DNA of 44,253 nucleotides. Origin: an uncultured bacterium (lineage in GTDB: Bacteria > Bacillota > Clostridia > Lachnospirales > Lachnospiraceae). The DNA lies in the NCBI GenBank assembly GCA_905214855.1, contig CAJMNU010000002.1:1-44253 (forward strand), written 5' to 3'. Shown one piece after another: positions 16,464-23,512 of the stretch. The notes beneath the pieces were generated by a model. It ran no database searches. It was not told the origin of the DNA and saw only the letters and a list, made by a program, of their open reading frames with translations. Both the position numbers and the translations under genes were made by a program. Within the stretch, counting starts at the first letter, position 1; the number at the start of each line of letters is the position of its first letter.

Positions 16464-16631
16464 TTAGACCATCTGTATCATCTTGTAATGATCTTTCTTC
16501 AAATTTGTCTTTATTTCATCTTCTTCGCCGCCAGCCAAGAACGGCAGTCGATCCAATGCATGAAAGCGATGGATCATAAACAAAATCGGATTTACAAATC
16601 TAACCCCATCTTCATCATTCCTTTGACTCAT
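16464..16631 (-). CDS. candidate 55-residue protein between the leuA promoter and leuA
   Basis: An open frame of 55 codons starting MSQRNDEDGVRFVNPI, continuing with MIHRFHALDRLPFLAGGEED and ending DHYKMIQMV before TAA at 16466-16464. The composition looks protein-like, with an acidic-basic mix and a proline-containing middle. It ends 45 bases before leuA. No clear ribosome site precedes it, and the promoter at 16646-16674 would leave only about 8 bases of 5' leader, so translation is uncertain. It is not a classical Leu-rich leader peptide. I do not recognise the family. It may instead be a structured leader RNA. Confidence 0.4.
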   Translation of the reverse strand: MSQRNDEDGVRFVNPILFMIHRFHALDRLPFLAGGEEDEIKTNLKKDHYKMIQMV

Positions 16632-16645
16632 AGATTTTGGAGTCT

Positions 16646-16674
16646 ATTTTACCACACCTTATTCTCAGCCGCAA
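16646..16674 (-). promoter_or_regulatory. sigma-A promoter for leuA and the 55-codon frame
   Basis: TTGCGG (16674-16669) and TAAAAT (16651-16646) are 17 bases apart on the minus strand. Transcription would start near 16639, giving leuA a leader of about 220 bases. Confidence 0.6.
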
Positions 16675-16740
16675 GAAATTTTTCCTACATTTCCCTTCTT
16701 TCTTTGAATTTTTCATACTATAAAATCAATTCTATCAAAA

Positions 16741-16798
16741 AATTTAGGCAATGAAGAAACAGACTGCACCTTATATACCGCCTGTTTGTTCATTGCCT
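16741..16798 (-). terminator. rho-independent terminator of glgB-mscS
   Basis: AGGCAATGAA (16746-16755) pairs with TTCATTGCCT (16789-16798), extended inward by AACAG/CTGTT. On the minus strand it ends in AAATTTTTTG. It lies 10 bases past the mscS stop. Confidence 0.82.
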
Positions 16799-16807
16799 CA
16801 AAAATAA

Positions 16808-17683
16808 CTATTCTTTTCCCTGAATATGGATATCCATCTGAGGATATGGAATAGAAATTCCTTGTGCATCAAATTCCAATTTAATTTCTTCCAGAATATT
16901 CCACTTTGTTGTCCAATAATAATCGATCGGTACCCAAATTCTTCCACCCAGCATCACTGCACTATCTGCCAGAGAATCTACCATAACCGTAATACCATCT
17001 TCTTTGATCAAATGTTCCTGTCTTTCTAAAATTGTCTCCATGATCTGTTTTGCTTTCTTTAAATCAGAATCATACCCTATGGAAACTGTGATATCCACAC
17101 GACGCTTTTCCATTGCTGTGACATTTGTCAATGGAGAATTAGACAGTGTGCCATTCGGAAGAACAACAGTTTTATTATCTGGTGTGGAAAGTGTTGTGTA
17201 CACCAATCCAATATTCTGTACACTTCCTTCTCCATCTTTTGTAATAATATAATCTCCCACTTTAAATGGTTTCATAAGAAGGATCAGCACTCCACCTGCA
17301 AAGTTTGCAAGACTTCCTTGAAGAGCAAGACCCAGAGCCAAACTGGCTGAGCCAAAGACAGCCAAAATGGATGTACTTTTAATCCCCATATAATCCGCAA
17401 TAATCAACACTAATATCATATAAAGCAGTGCTGTCACAACAGAGATCAGGAAATGTCCCAAGCCCGTTTCCACTCCAAAACGTTCAAATGAACGTCCTAT
17501 CATTTTGATCAATATTTTGATCACTTTTCGTCCTATCAGCAGAATCAAAATGGCAATAAGAAGATGGATTCCAAGACTAATCAATCCTGGAACCGCATCA
17601 CTTATTGCCTCCATGATAACAGAGGGTTTTACTTCCTCCAATGATTCTGCTAAATCCAAGGTTTCTCCTGCATTTAGCATCAT
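16808..17683 (-). CDS. mscS: MscS-type mechanosensitive channel
   Basis: A 291-residue small-conductance channel that opens under membrane tension to release solutes. Three membrane segments occupy about residues 28-155. The pore helix ASLALGLALQGSLANFAGGV, then LILLMKPFKVGDYI, is the MscS signature. The beta domain follows with VYTTLSTPDNKTVVLPNGTL, and the C-terminal alpha-beta domain ends at PYPQMDIHIQG. It starts 24 bases after glgB and shares its terminator, so the two are probably one operon. No strong ribosome site is visible, only a purine-rich AGAAAGAGAG stretch. Confidence 0.93.
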   Translation of the reverse strand: MMLNAGETLDLAESLEEVKPSVIMEAISDAVPGLISLGIHLLIAILILLIGRKVIKILIKMIGRSFERFGVETGLGHFLISVVTALLYMILVLIIADYMGIKSTSILAVFGSASLALGLALQGSLANFAGGVLILLMKPFKVGDYIITKDGEGSVQNIGLVYTTLSTPDNKTVVLPNGTLSNSPLTNVTAMEKRRVDITVSIGYDSDLKKAKQIMETILERQEHLIKEDGITVMVDSLADSAVMLGGRIWVPIDYYWTTKWNILEEIKLEFDAQGISIPYPQMDIHIQGKE

Positions 17684-17706
17684 AAATCGTTATTTCTCTC
17701 TTTCTT

Positions 17707-20295
17707 CTATTTCTTTTTTATTGTCTTTTTTGTTTCTTTCTTTTTTGTCTCAGTTTTTGGCAGCTCCTCTACCTTTACTTCATTTTGAGGCTGTGTCTTT
17801 GCTGGTTTTTCTTTGGTTTTTGAAAGTTTTTCCTGTTTTGCTTCAGTATGCTCTGCCTCTGCTGCCAACTGTGATCCCGAATCCAGCACTTCTACTGACT
17901 TTACTACTTCCTCTTTCTTCTCTTTTTCAGGCATTTTTTCTTCCTTCACAGTTGTCTTTTTTGCTGCTTTAGAAGTCTTGGTACTCTTCTTTGTATCCTT
18001 TGCTGCAGCTTTTTTTTCTTCTGCTGCCTTTTTTACTGTCTTCTTTTTAGGTACAGGAGTACATTCAAAAATCTGAACCGCCATAGGAGCAATGTTGATT
18101 GTAATGGAGTCCTCTCTATCATCCCATTCAATTTCTTTAGATGACTTAGCACGGCTATTTACCATGCCACTGCCTCCAAACTTCACATCATCACTATTTA
18201 AGATTTCTTTATATTTTCCTGCAAAAGGAACTCCCAAAGTGAATTTTTCATGAGGAACAGGAGCAAAATTACATACAAACAGCAATGTTTCTTCTGGCTT
18301 TTTCGTCTTTCGAATAAAAATAGCAATATTCTCTTCATGATAACTACAGTTAATCCACTCAAAGCCATCTGGATTATAATCCATCGCATACATGGACGGA
18401 TATTGTTTATATAAGGTATTTAATGCCTTCACATACTGACGCATCTGCTCATGAAGAGGATGCTCTAAAAGTTCCCATTCAATACTCTTATTTTCATTCC
18501 ACTCATTCACCTGTGCAATATCCTGACCCATAAACAGCAATTTCTTTCCTGGATGCCCCATCATGAAACCATATGCTGCACGCAAATTTGCTGCCTTATC
18601 TTCCAAAGATGCACCAGGCATTTTTCCGATCATAGAACCTTTTCCATGAACAACCTCATCATGTGAGAATACTAAGATAAAATTCTCGCTGTATGCATAG
18701 AACATACTGAATGTCATCTCACCATAATGGTGATTTCTAAAATATGGGTCACACTGCATATAGCCTGTAAAATCATTCATCCATCCCATATTCCACTTAT
18801 AATCAAAGCCAAGTCCATCTTCCTTGACATCACCTGTGATCTTTGGCCATGCTGTAGATTCTTCTGCAATTAAGACTGCACCATTGCTTCTGCCTTTGAA
18901 AACAGAATTCAAATGTTTCAAGAACTCCACTGCTTCCAGATTCTCATGACCGCCATATATATTCGCAACCCACTCTCCAGGATTCTTTCCATAATCCAGA
19001 TAAAGCATAGAAGCAACTGCATCCATACGGATACCGTCTGCATGATATTTTTCAGCCCAGAACAATGCATTTGCGATCAAAAAGTTGCTGACTCCCGAAC
19101 GACCATAATTATAGATCAATGTTCCCCAATGTGGATGAGAACCCTGTCTCGGATCACGATGTTCATATACACATGTTCCATCAAATTGTGCCATTCCCCA
19201 TGCATCTCTTGGAAAATGAGCTGGTACCCAATCCAGAATAACACCAATTCCCTGACTATGCATATAATCCATAAAATACATAAAGTCATCCGGTGTTCCA
19301 TAGCGGCTGGTAGGCGCATAATATCCAGTCACTTGATATCCCCAAGAAGCATCTAATGGATGTTCCATAATAGGCAGCAGCTCTATATGAGTATAGCCCA
19401 TCTCTTTGATATATTTAGCCAGTTCATGTGCCAGTTCACGATAGTTATAAAATTCAGAGCCAACGATTTCCCTGCCCTCTTCATCTTGTTGGATTTCTTT
19501 GTGCATCCAAGATCCCAAATGAACCTCATAGATAGACATTGGCTGTTCTTTGTTCGTCTTCGCACTCTTAGCACGTTCTGCCATCCACTGTGCATCATTC
19601 CACTGATATTGGTCAATATCCCAGACAACAGATGCTGTATTTGGTCTCAATTCTGCATAATTTGCATATGGATCTGCTTTTAGAGTCGGATCGCCATTGC
19701 GATATTTTATCTCATATTTATAAATCTCTCCTACATGCAGTCCAGGAATAAACAGTTCAAATATTCCTCTCTCTCCATCCCCAAGTCTTCTCATCTGGTG
19801 TCTTCTTCCATCCCAGAGATTAAAGTTTCCAACAACACTGACACGCATTGCACAAGGTGCCCATACTGCAAAATACACACCAGACACCCCACCTATTGTC
19901 ATTGGGTGTGCTCCCATTTTCTCATAGATCTTGTAATGAATCCCAGCCTCAAATTTTTTAAGGTCATCCTCTGTGATTTGCGGATCATATGCATATGGAT
20001 CATAAATTTCCTCAGATACACCATTATCATATGTTACAATTAACGTATAGGCAGACATTGTTTTTCTTGGAATCAAAACGGCAAAAAAACCTTCTTCATC
20101 TGCCATCTCCATTGGATAACACTTTCCTGAATGTAATTTCACTTCAATTTTCTCTGCAGTTGGTATAAATGCCTGCACAAGAAGTCCATGCTCTGTAAGA
20201 TGTGCCCCCAACAGATCATGTGGATGACTTGCCTCTGAATAAATTAATTCTTCTATTCCAGCCCAATCCATCATCTCGTATAATTGTCTCTCCAT
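17707..20295 (-). CDS. glgB: 1,4-alpha-glucan branching enzyme with a long basic tail
   Basis: Forms alpha-1,6 branches in glycogen. An N-terminal CBM48-like domain covers about residues 20-230 (one or two copies), followed by the GH13 barrel. Catalytic residues are visible as nucleophile Asp 425 in GIRMDAVAS, acid Glu 478 in LIAEEST and Asp 546 in FSHDEVVHG. The enzyme core ends near residue 749 (APMAVQIFECTPVP). A 113-residue tail rich in Lys, Ala, Glu and Thr follows, which ordinary GlgB proteins of 630-750 residues lack. GGGGG lies seven bases before the ATG and a promoter is at 20354-20382. No other glg gene is in the window. Confidence 0.95.
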   Translation of the reverse strand: MERQLYEMMDWAGIEELIYSEASHPHDLLGAHLTEHGLLVQAFIPTAEKIEVKLHSGKCYPMEMADEEGFFAVLIPRKTMSAYTLIVTYDNGVSEEIYDPYAYDPQITEDDLKKFEAGIHYKIYEKMGAHPMTIGGVSGVYFAVWAPCAMRVSVVGNFNLWDGRRHQMRRLGDGERGIFELFIPGLHVGEIYKYEIKYRNGDPTLKADPYANYAELRPNTASVVWDIDQYQWNDAQWMAERAKSAKTNKEQPMSIYEVHLGSWMHKEIQQDEEGREIVGSEFYNYRELAHELAKYIKEMGYTHIELLPIMEHPLDASWGYQVTGYYAPTSRYGTPDDFMYFMDYMHSQGIGVILDWVPAHFPRDAWGMAQFDGTCVYEHRDPRQGSHPHWGTLIYNYGRSGVSNFLIANALFWAEKYHADGIRMDAVASMLYLDYGKNPGEWVANIYGGHENLEAVEFLKHLNSVFKGRSNGAVLIAEESTAWPKITGDVKEDGLGFDYKWNMGWMNDFTGYMQCDPYFRNHHYGEMTFSMFYAYSENFILVFSHDEVVHGKGSMIGKMPGASLEDKAANLRAAYGFMMGHPGKKLLFMGQDIAQVNEWNENKSIEWELLEHPLHEQMRQYVKALNTLYKQYPSMYAMDYNPDGFEWINCSYHEENIAIFIRKTKKPEETLLFVCNFAPVPHEKFTLGVPFAGKYKEILNSDDVKFGGSGMVNSRAKSSKEIEWDDREDSITINIAPMAVQIFECTPVPKKKTVKKAAEEKKAAAKDTKKSTKTSKAAKKTTVKEEKMPEKEKKEEVVKSVEVLDSGSQLAAEAEHTEAKQEKLSKTKEKPAKTQPQNEVKVEELPKTETKKKETKKTIKKK

Positions 20296-20353
20296 TATAC
20301 AACCCCCTTATCTTCCCTTCTTTGCACCATTCTTGCACCTCACGGCTGTATTT

Positions 20354-20382
20354 ATTCTACCATTTTCGCTTATATATCGCAA
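20354..20382 (-). promoter_or_regulatory. sigma-A promoter of glgB-mscS
   Basis: TTGCGA (20382-20377) and TAGAAT (20359-20354) are 17 bases apart on the minus strand, 59 bases before the glgB ATG. Confidence 0.65.
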
Positions 20383-20518
20383 GTTTTTCAGTGTTTTTTT
20401 TGACATTCGAAGGAAAGCATAAGATCAGCTGCTCTTCCATTTTTACTCCTATCTTCTTCTATCAGTGTCTTAATTTCTTACCTCTTTCTTAAATCTATTC
20501 TAATTTTCTTCCTTTCTA

Positions 20519-20547
20519 TTGACTTTTCACTAACCTTATTATTAAAT
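20519..20547 (+). promoter_or_regulatory. sigma-A promoter of lepB
   Basis: TTGACT (20519-20524) and TTAAAT (20542-20547) are 17 bases apart on the plus strand. AAGGGAGG follows before the gene, though its 12-13 base spacing to the ATG is long. Confidence 0.6.
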
Positions 20548-20585
20548 AAGAAAGGATAACACGCAAGGGAGGTTCCAATCATTTT

Positions 20586-21143
20586 ATGAAAAACAATCAG
20601 GAAAATACAGAGCCATTTGACTTAAAAGCAGAAATCTTTAGTTGGATCAAAATTATCATAACAGCGGCTTTCATTGCCTTATTTCTTAATTCTTGCATCA
20701 TAGCAAACAGCAGAGTTCCAACCGGTTCTATGGAAAACACGATTCCTTCCGAAAGCCGTATTCTGGGATCCCGCCTGACCTACAAATTTTCCGAGCCTGA
20801 ACGGGGAGATATTGCGATTTTTCGTTTTCCAGATGATGAATCTATTTACTATGTAAAACGGATCATTGGTCTTCCGGGAGAAACGATTGATATTAAGTCT
20901 GGAAAAATATACATCAACAATTCTGAAACCCCATTAGATGAACCTTACCTAAAAGAAAAATGGACAGATGATAATGATGACTTTCATTTTGTTGTTCCAC
21001 AGGATTGTTACCTGATGCTTGGAGACAATCGAAACGATTCCAGAGATGCACGTTTTTGGAAAAATCAGTATGTAGCAAAAGATAAATTAACTGCAAAAGT
21101 ATATCTTGAATATTATCCACAATTCAAATTTTTAGACAATTGA
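20586..21143 (+). CDS. lepB: signal peptidase I
   Basis: A membrane-anchored serine-lysine peptidase that removes signal peptides outside the cytoplasmic membrane. One membrane helix is at about residues 18-41. The nucleophile Ser 48 is in VPTGSMENT and the general base Lys 91 in YYVKRIIGLPGE; the GDNRNDSRDARFW box is near residue 146. At 185 residues it is the usual short Gram-positive (SipS-like) form. Its TGA stop overlaps an IS200/IS605-like hairpin end at 21143-21168. It faces an unrecognised operon encoding a secreted membrane protein, which may be a dedicated substrate; that link is inference. Confidence 0.95.
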   Translation: MKNNQENTEPFDLKAEIFSWIKIIITAAFIALFLNSCIIANSRVPTGSMENTIPSESRILGSRLTYKFSEPERGDIAIFRFPDDESIYYVKRIIGLPGETIDIKSGKIYINNSETPLDEPYLKEKWTDDNDDFHFVVPQDCYLMLGDNRNDSRDARFWKNQYVAKDKLTAKVYLEYYPQFKFLDN

Positions 21144-21174
21144 CACTTCCCCTGCCTACAGGCAGGGGATTTTT
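21141..21174 (+). terminator. terminator of lepB; also resembles an IS200/IS605-type hairpin end
   Basis: CCCCTGCC (21149-21156), loop TACA and GGCAGGGG (21161-21168) form a perfect 8-base GC-rich stem followed by ATTTTT, a good terminator on plus. Read on minus it is CCCCTGCC, loop, GGCAGGGG and the tail AAGTGTCAA, matching the degenerate copy near 150-183. It supplies the stop codon of lepB on one side and the last codons and stop of the convergent small gene on the other. Confidence 0.75.
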
Positions 21175-21437
21175 GGAATATTCTGTATTAACTCATTGTA
21201 AAACTTCTCCCATATTATCAACAATTCCTCTCTAGGATTTTTATAAAACAAAGCAGTCATCCCCACAAAGGCAAAAACAAAAAATACGGTAGTCATACAT
21301 ATCCTAAAACATTCTAAAGCGACCTTCCACATCTGTAAAAACAGCATATAATGTTTCCAATCTCTCTTTTCTTTTTTTCGTTTTTTCTTCCATTTCTTTT
21401 CCAGTATAAACTGATATTTCATCTGATCTTTTCTCAT
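21156..21437 (-). CDS. small basic membrane protein, unrecognised
   Basis: A 93-residue protein. The first 30 residues are strongly basic (runs such as KKWKKKRKKEKRDWK), followed by one hydrophobic segment (ICMTTVFFVFAFVGMTALFY, about residues 45-64) and a 28-residue tail. The basic flank predicts an inside N-terminus. It starts two bases after the ParA-like gene and has no clear ribosome site, so it would rely on coupling. Its last codons and TAG lie inside the lepB-side hairpin, so the original C-terminus may have been replaced. A second frame (21304-21549) overlaps it and is less likely. I do not know the family. Confidence 0.55.
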   Translation of the reverse strand: MRKDQMKYQFILEKKWKKKRKKEKRDWKHYMLFLQMWKVALECFRICMTTVFFVFAFVGMTALFYKNPREELLIIWEKFYNELIQNIPKIPCL

Positions 21438-21439
21438 TT

Positions 21440-22045
21440 TTAAAAAAAATGTTGTTTGATACTTTTACTAGGGATATCTTTCTTTCCCCATAAAAAAGAC
21501 TGATAAACCGCTGCACAGGACAATGTATATGTAAATGGATCTGGAGCAAAATCAGTAAAATAAGTTTTTTTAGCCTTTTCCCCCATCATTCTTTTAATCC
21601 ACTTTCTGTCTTCTGAGGATACAAAATTAAACAAAAATCCATCACATTTTTCTCCAAAACGCTCTATCGCCAGTTCTGTATCCAAAATCTCATTTGCTTT
21701 GATCCCACATACTAAAAGTTTAATTTCCTGCTCTAAAAAGGACATCTCTTCAAAGAGAGGTTCTTTGATACACCCATAATCTTTCACCATAAAGACAGCA
21801 CGCTCTTTTGAAACTTTCTGAAAGCCCTCACGATCATAAAAAATCAACTTTTTATATTCCAAACAGCCATTTCTTCTTTTTATTCCTCGATACAGCTGAC
21901 ACATTCCGTTCAGATAACCAGATGTGTTCATCTCCACATAACAAGTTTGATATCCGATATCTTGCAGGTACATTGCAATCTGTATTGCCTGTGTAGTTGT
22001 ACCAATTCTAGGCATCACACCTCCCACTGCAATTGTATTCGACAC
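21440..22045 (-). CDS. ParA/MinD-like protein with a Lys-less P-loop
   Basis: About 201 residues. The N-terminus reads TIAVGGVMPRIGTTTQAIQI, where the P-loop of ParA/MinD proteins would be, but the Walker lysine is replaced by Thr (GTTT for GKTT). GYQTCYVEMN follows in the place of the usual switch strand, and later LLVCGIKANE and GFLFNFVSSEDRK occupy strand positions of that fold. So it is probably a divergent or non-hydrolysing member. The GTG at 22045 has GGAGGGG upstream; an ATG at 22081 is in frame but lacks a site. It lies 41 bases after the secreted protein gene. Function is unknown. Confidence 0.6.
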   Translation of the reverse strand: MSNTIAVGGVMPRIGTTTQAIQIAMYLQDIGYQTCYVEMNTSGYLNGMCQLYRGIKRRNGCLEYKKLIFYDREGFQKVSKERAVFMVKDYGCIKEPLFEEMSFLEQEIKLLVCGIKANEILDTELAIERFGEKCDGFLFNFVSSEDRKWIKRMMGEKAKKTYFTDFAPDPFTYTLSCAAVYQSFLWGKKDIPSKSIKQHFF

Positions 22046-22085
22046 CTTCTCTTCTTCCCCTCCGATTTCCTCTAACAACATATCT

Positions 22086-23186
22086 CTATTTATATTTTAT
22101 TATATATGCCATCCATCCCAGACATGCAATGAAGAAAAAGAGTATAGCAGCTGCAAAAACTTCTTCTTTCTCCCAAAAAACCCCTCTTTCCTCCAGTGTC
22201 TTGACCATTTTCTCATCTTGTCTGTTTCCAATATCATGTTCTCTTCTCTCTTGCTTTTCATACCATGCTGTCAAACGTACCTTGGAATCCCCATCCCTCT
22301 TTGCCTTATATGCATATTTCATCTCCCTCTGATACCCCCAACCATCTCCTGTCTTTTCCTTACCTTCATATAAGACCACATAATCCTTTACTAATCTATC
22401 CCCTGTAATGACTGCCTCTCTGCATTTTCCATACTGCATATCCAGCCACGTTCCTCCTCCCCAACGCATCCCTGTAATACGATGTGTTTCCAGATCCAAG
22501 CCCTGATTCTTCAATAAAACTTCTTCCATTCCCTCCAAGCGTGGTTTGGTATCATCATGTACAATCTTATGCCCTTCCAGCATATAAAAAGGTGCTCCAT
22601 AATCCCGAAATACAATGGAAAACTCCAGATCATCTTTCCAATATGTTCTTTCTTCTCTAATCTCTGACAAAGACAAAATAATTGTCTGGCTTTCACTCTG
22701 GTTATCTTCTGATGCAGCCTCTATCCATTTTGGTATCTCATCTTCTCCTTTCAGAGCATAAAAATATTCTTCCTTAAAAACAGAATGTGTCTCTTCCTCC
22801 ATCTGTACAGGATAGATTCTGCTCTCCTTCAAAGAATAAGATCTTCGTTCTTCTGCATCCCAATAAAAAGGCAGGGCATCTGCTAGCTGCTCTTTTTCTG
22901 AAACGATCTCAGAATACTTTGTAATCCAAACTGTCTCTTCCTGAATCGGTGATTCCTGTACCTTGGATAACACATACCACTCTCCATTCTCCTGTAATTC
23001 ACTGCAAAAAAAATCTCTTCCTGTGTGTTTCTCCTTCTCTGTTACCACAACTTCTTTCTTTATCACTTCCTGTGCTGCCATTCCCTTTATCCATCCAGTA
23101 TTATAGAAAACAGCAGATATCAATAAAACTTTTATCATTCTCTTTACACACAACAATATTGCTTTTTCTCTTTCCTTCCCCTCCAT
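22086..23186 (-). CDS. secreted, C-terminally membrane-anchored protein, unrecognised
   Basis: A 366-residue protein. An N-terminal basic segment and hydrophobic stretch (MIKVLLISAVFYNTGWIKGM, about residues 17-36) ending in AAQ look like a signal peptide. A large, charged, Glu-rich and Tyr-rich ectodomain of about 290 residues follows. It ends in a membrane helix (AAAILFFFIACLGWMAYII, about 343-361) and a short basic tail. The ectodomain has no repeat or sortase motif that I can place. It is the first gene behind a consensus promoter (23239-23268). The start is uncertain: the ATG has no upstream ribosome site, while GGAGGGGAAGG just inside the frame could serve an internal TTG start. I do not recognise the family. 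Confidence 0.65.
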   Translation of the reverse strand: MEGKEREKAILLCVKRMIKVLLISAVFYNTGWIKGMAAQEVIKKEVVVTEKEKHTGRDFFCSELQENGEWYVLSKVQESPIQEETVWITKYSEIVSEKEQLADALPFYWDAEERRSYSLKESRIYPVQMEEETHSVFKEEYFYALKGEDEIPKWIEAASEDNQSESQTIILSLSEIREERTYWKDDLEFSIVFRDYGAPFYMLEGHKIVHDDTKPRLEGMEEVLLKNQGLDLETHRITGMRWGGGTWLDMQYGKCREAVITGDRLVKDYVVLYEGKEKTGDGWGYQREMKYAYKAKRDGDSKVRLTAWYEKQERREHDIGNRQDEKMVKTLEERGVFWEKEEVFAAAILFFFIACLGWMAYIIKYK

Positions 23187-23238
23187 TTCGTTGTCATTTT
23201 ATTTCTTTATCGCCGTCATTTGTTTCTTTATACGTTAT

Positions 23239-23268
23239 ATTATAAGAGACTTTCGCTGTTTTTGTCAA
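23239..23268 (-). promoter_or_regulatory. sigma-A promoter of the unrecognised three-gene operon
   Basis: On the minus strand TTGACA (23268-23263) and TATAAT (23244-23239), both full consensus, are 18 bases apart. The start of transcription would lie about 45 bases before the ATG at 23186. Confidence 0.75.
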
Positions 23269-23414
23269 GTATTTTATCTTTATAAGAAACTTTTATGTTT
23301 CTGGAGTTCTTTCATAGCCATTTATAGAGAAAATTATATTTTCCATGACCTTCCCAATCATTGTCACTCTCAGCCATTCTATAATTGAGGAATCCTTCTT
23401 TTCATCCTAAAGAT

Positions 23415-23492
23415 CAAAAAATGAGCGCCATAAATCCCATTCCAAAATGATATATAAATTAAAATATATCAACTAACAGGATTTATAGCGCT
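23415..23492 (-). terminator. long nested-hairpin terminator of glmM
   Basis: AGCGCCATAAATCC (23424-23437) pairs with GGATTTATAGCGCT (23479-23492) with one mismatch over 14 bases. Inside, TGATATAT and ATATATCA (23448-23455, 23464-23471) form a second stem. On the minus strand the structure is followed by CATTTTTTG. The size is unusual for a plain terminator and a small palindromic element is an alternative. Confidence 0.65.
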
Positions 23493-23512
23493 AATATGGA
23501 TCTTTATATTTT

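Larger units (their letters stand above)
23187..23512. other. intergenic region between glmM and the unrecognised operon
   Basis: This 326-base gap holds the glmM terminator hairpin (23415-23492) and the promoter of the downstream operon (23239-23268). I see no further gene in it. Confidence 0.7.

Noticed and set aside
21304..21549. 81-residue minus-strand frame overlapping the small basic membrane gene
   Set aside because: It straddles the end of the ParA-like gene in another frame, has no ribosome site and no coherent domain; the 21156-21437 frame is better placed.
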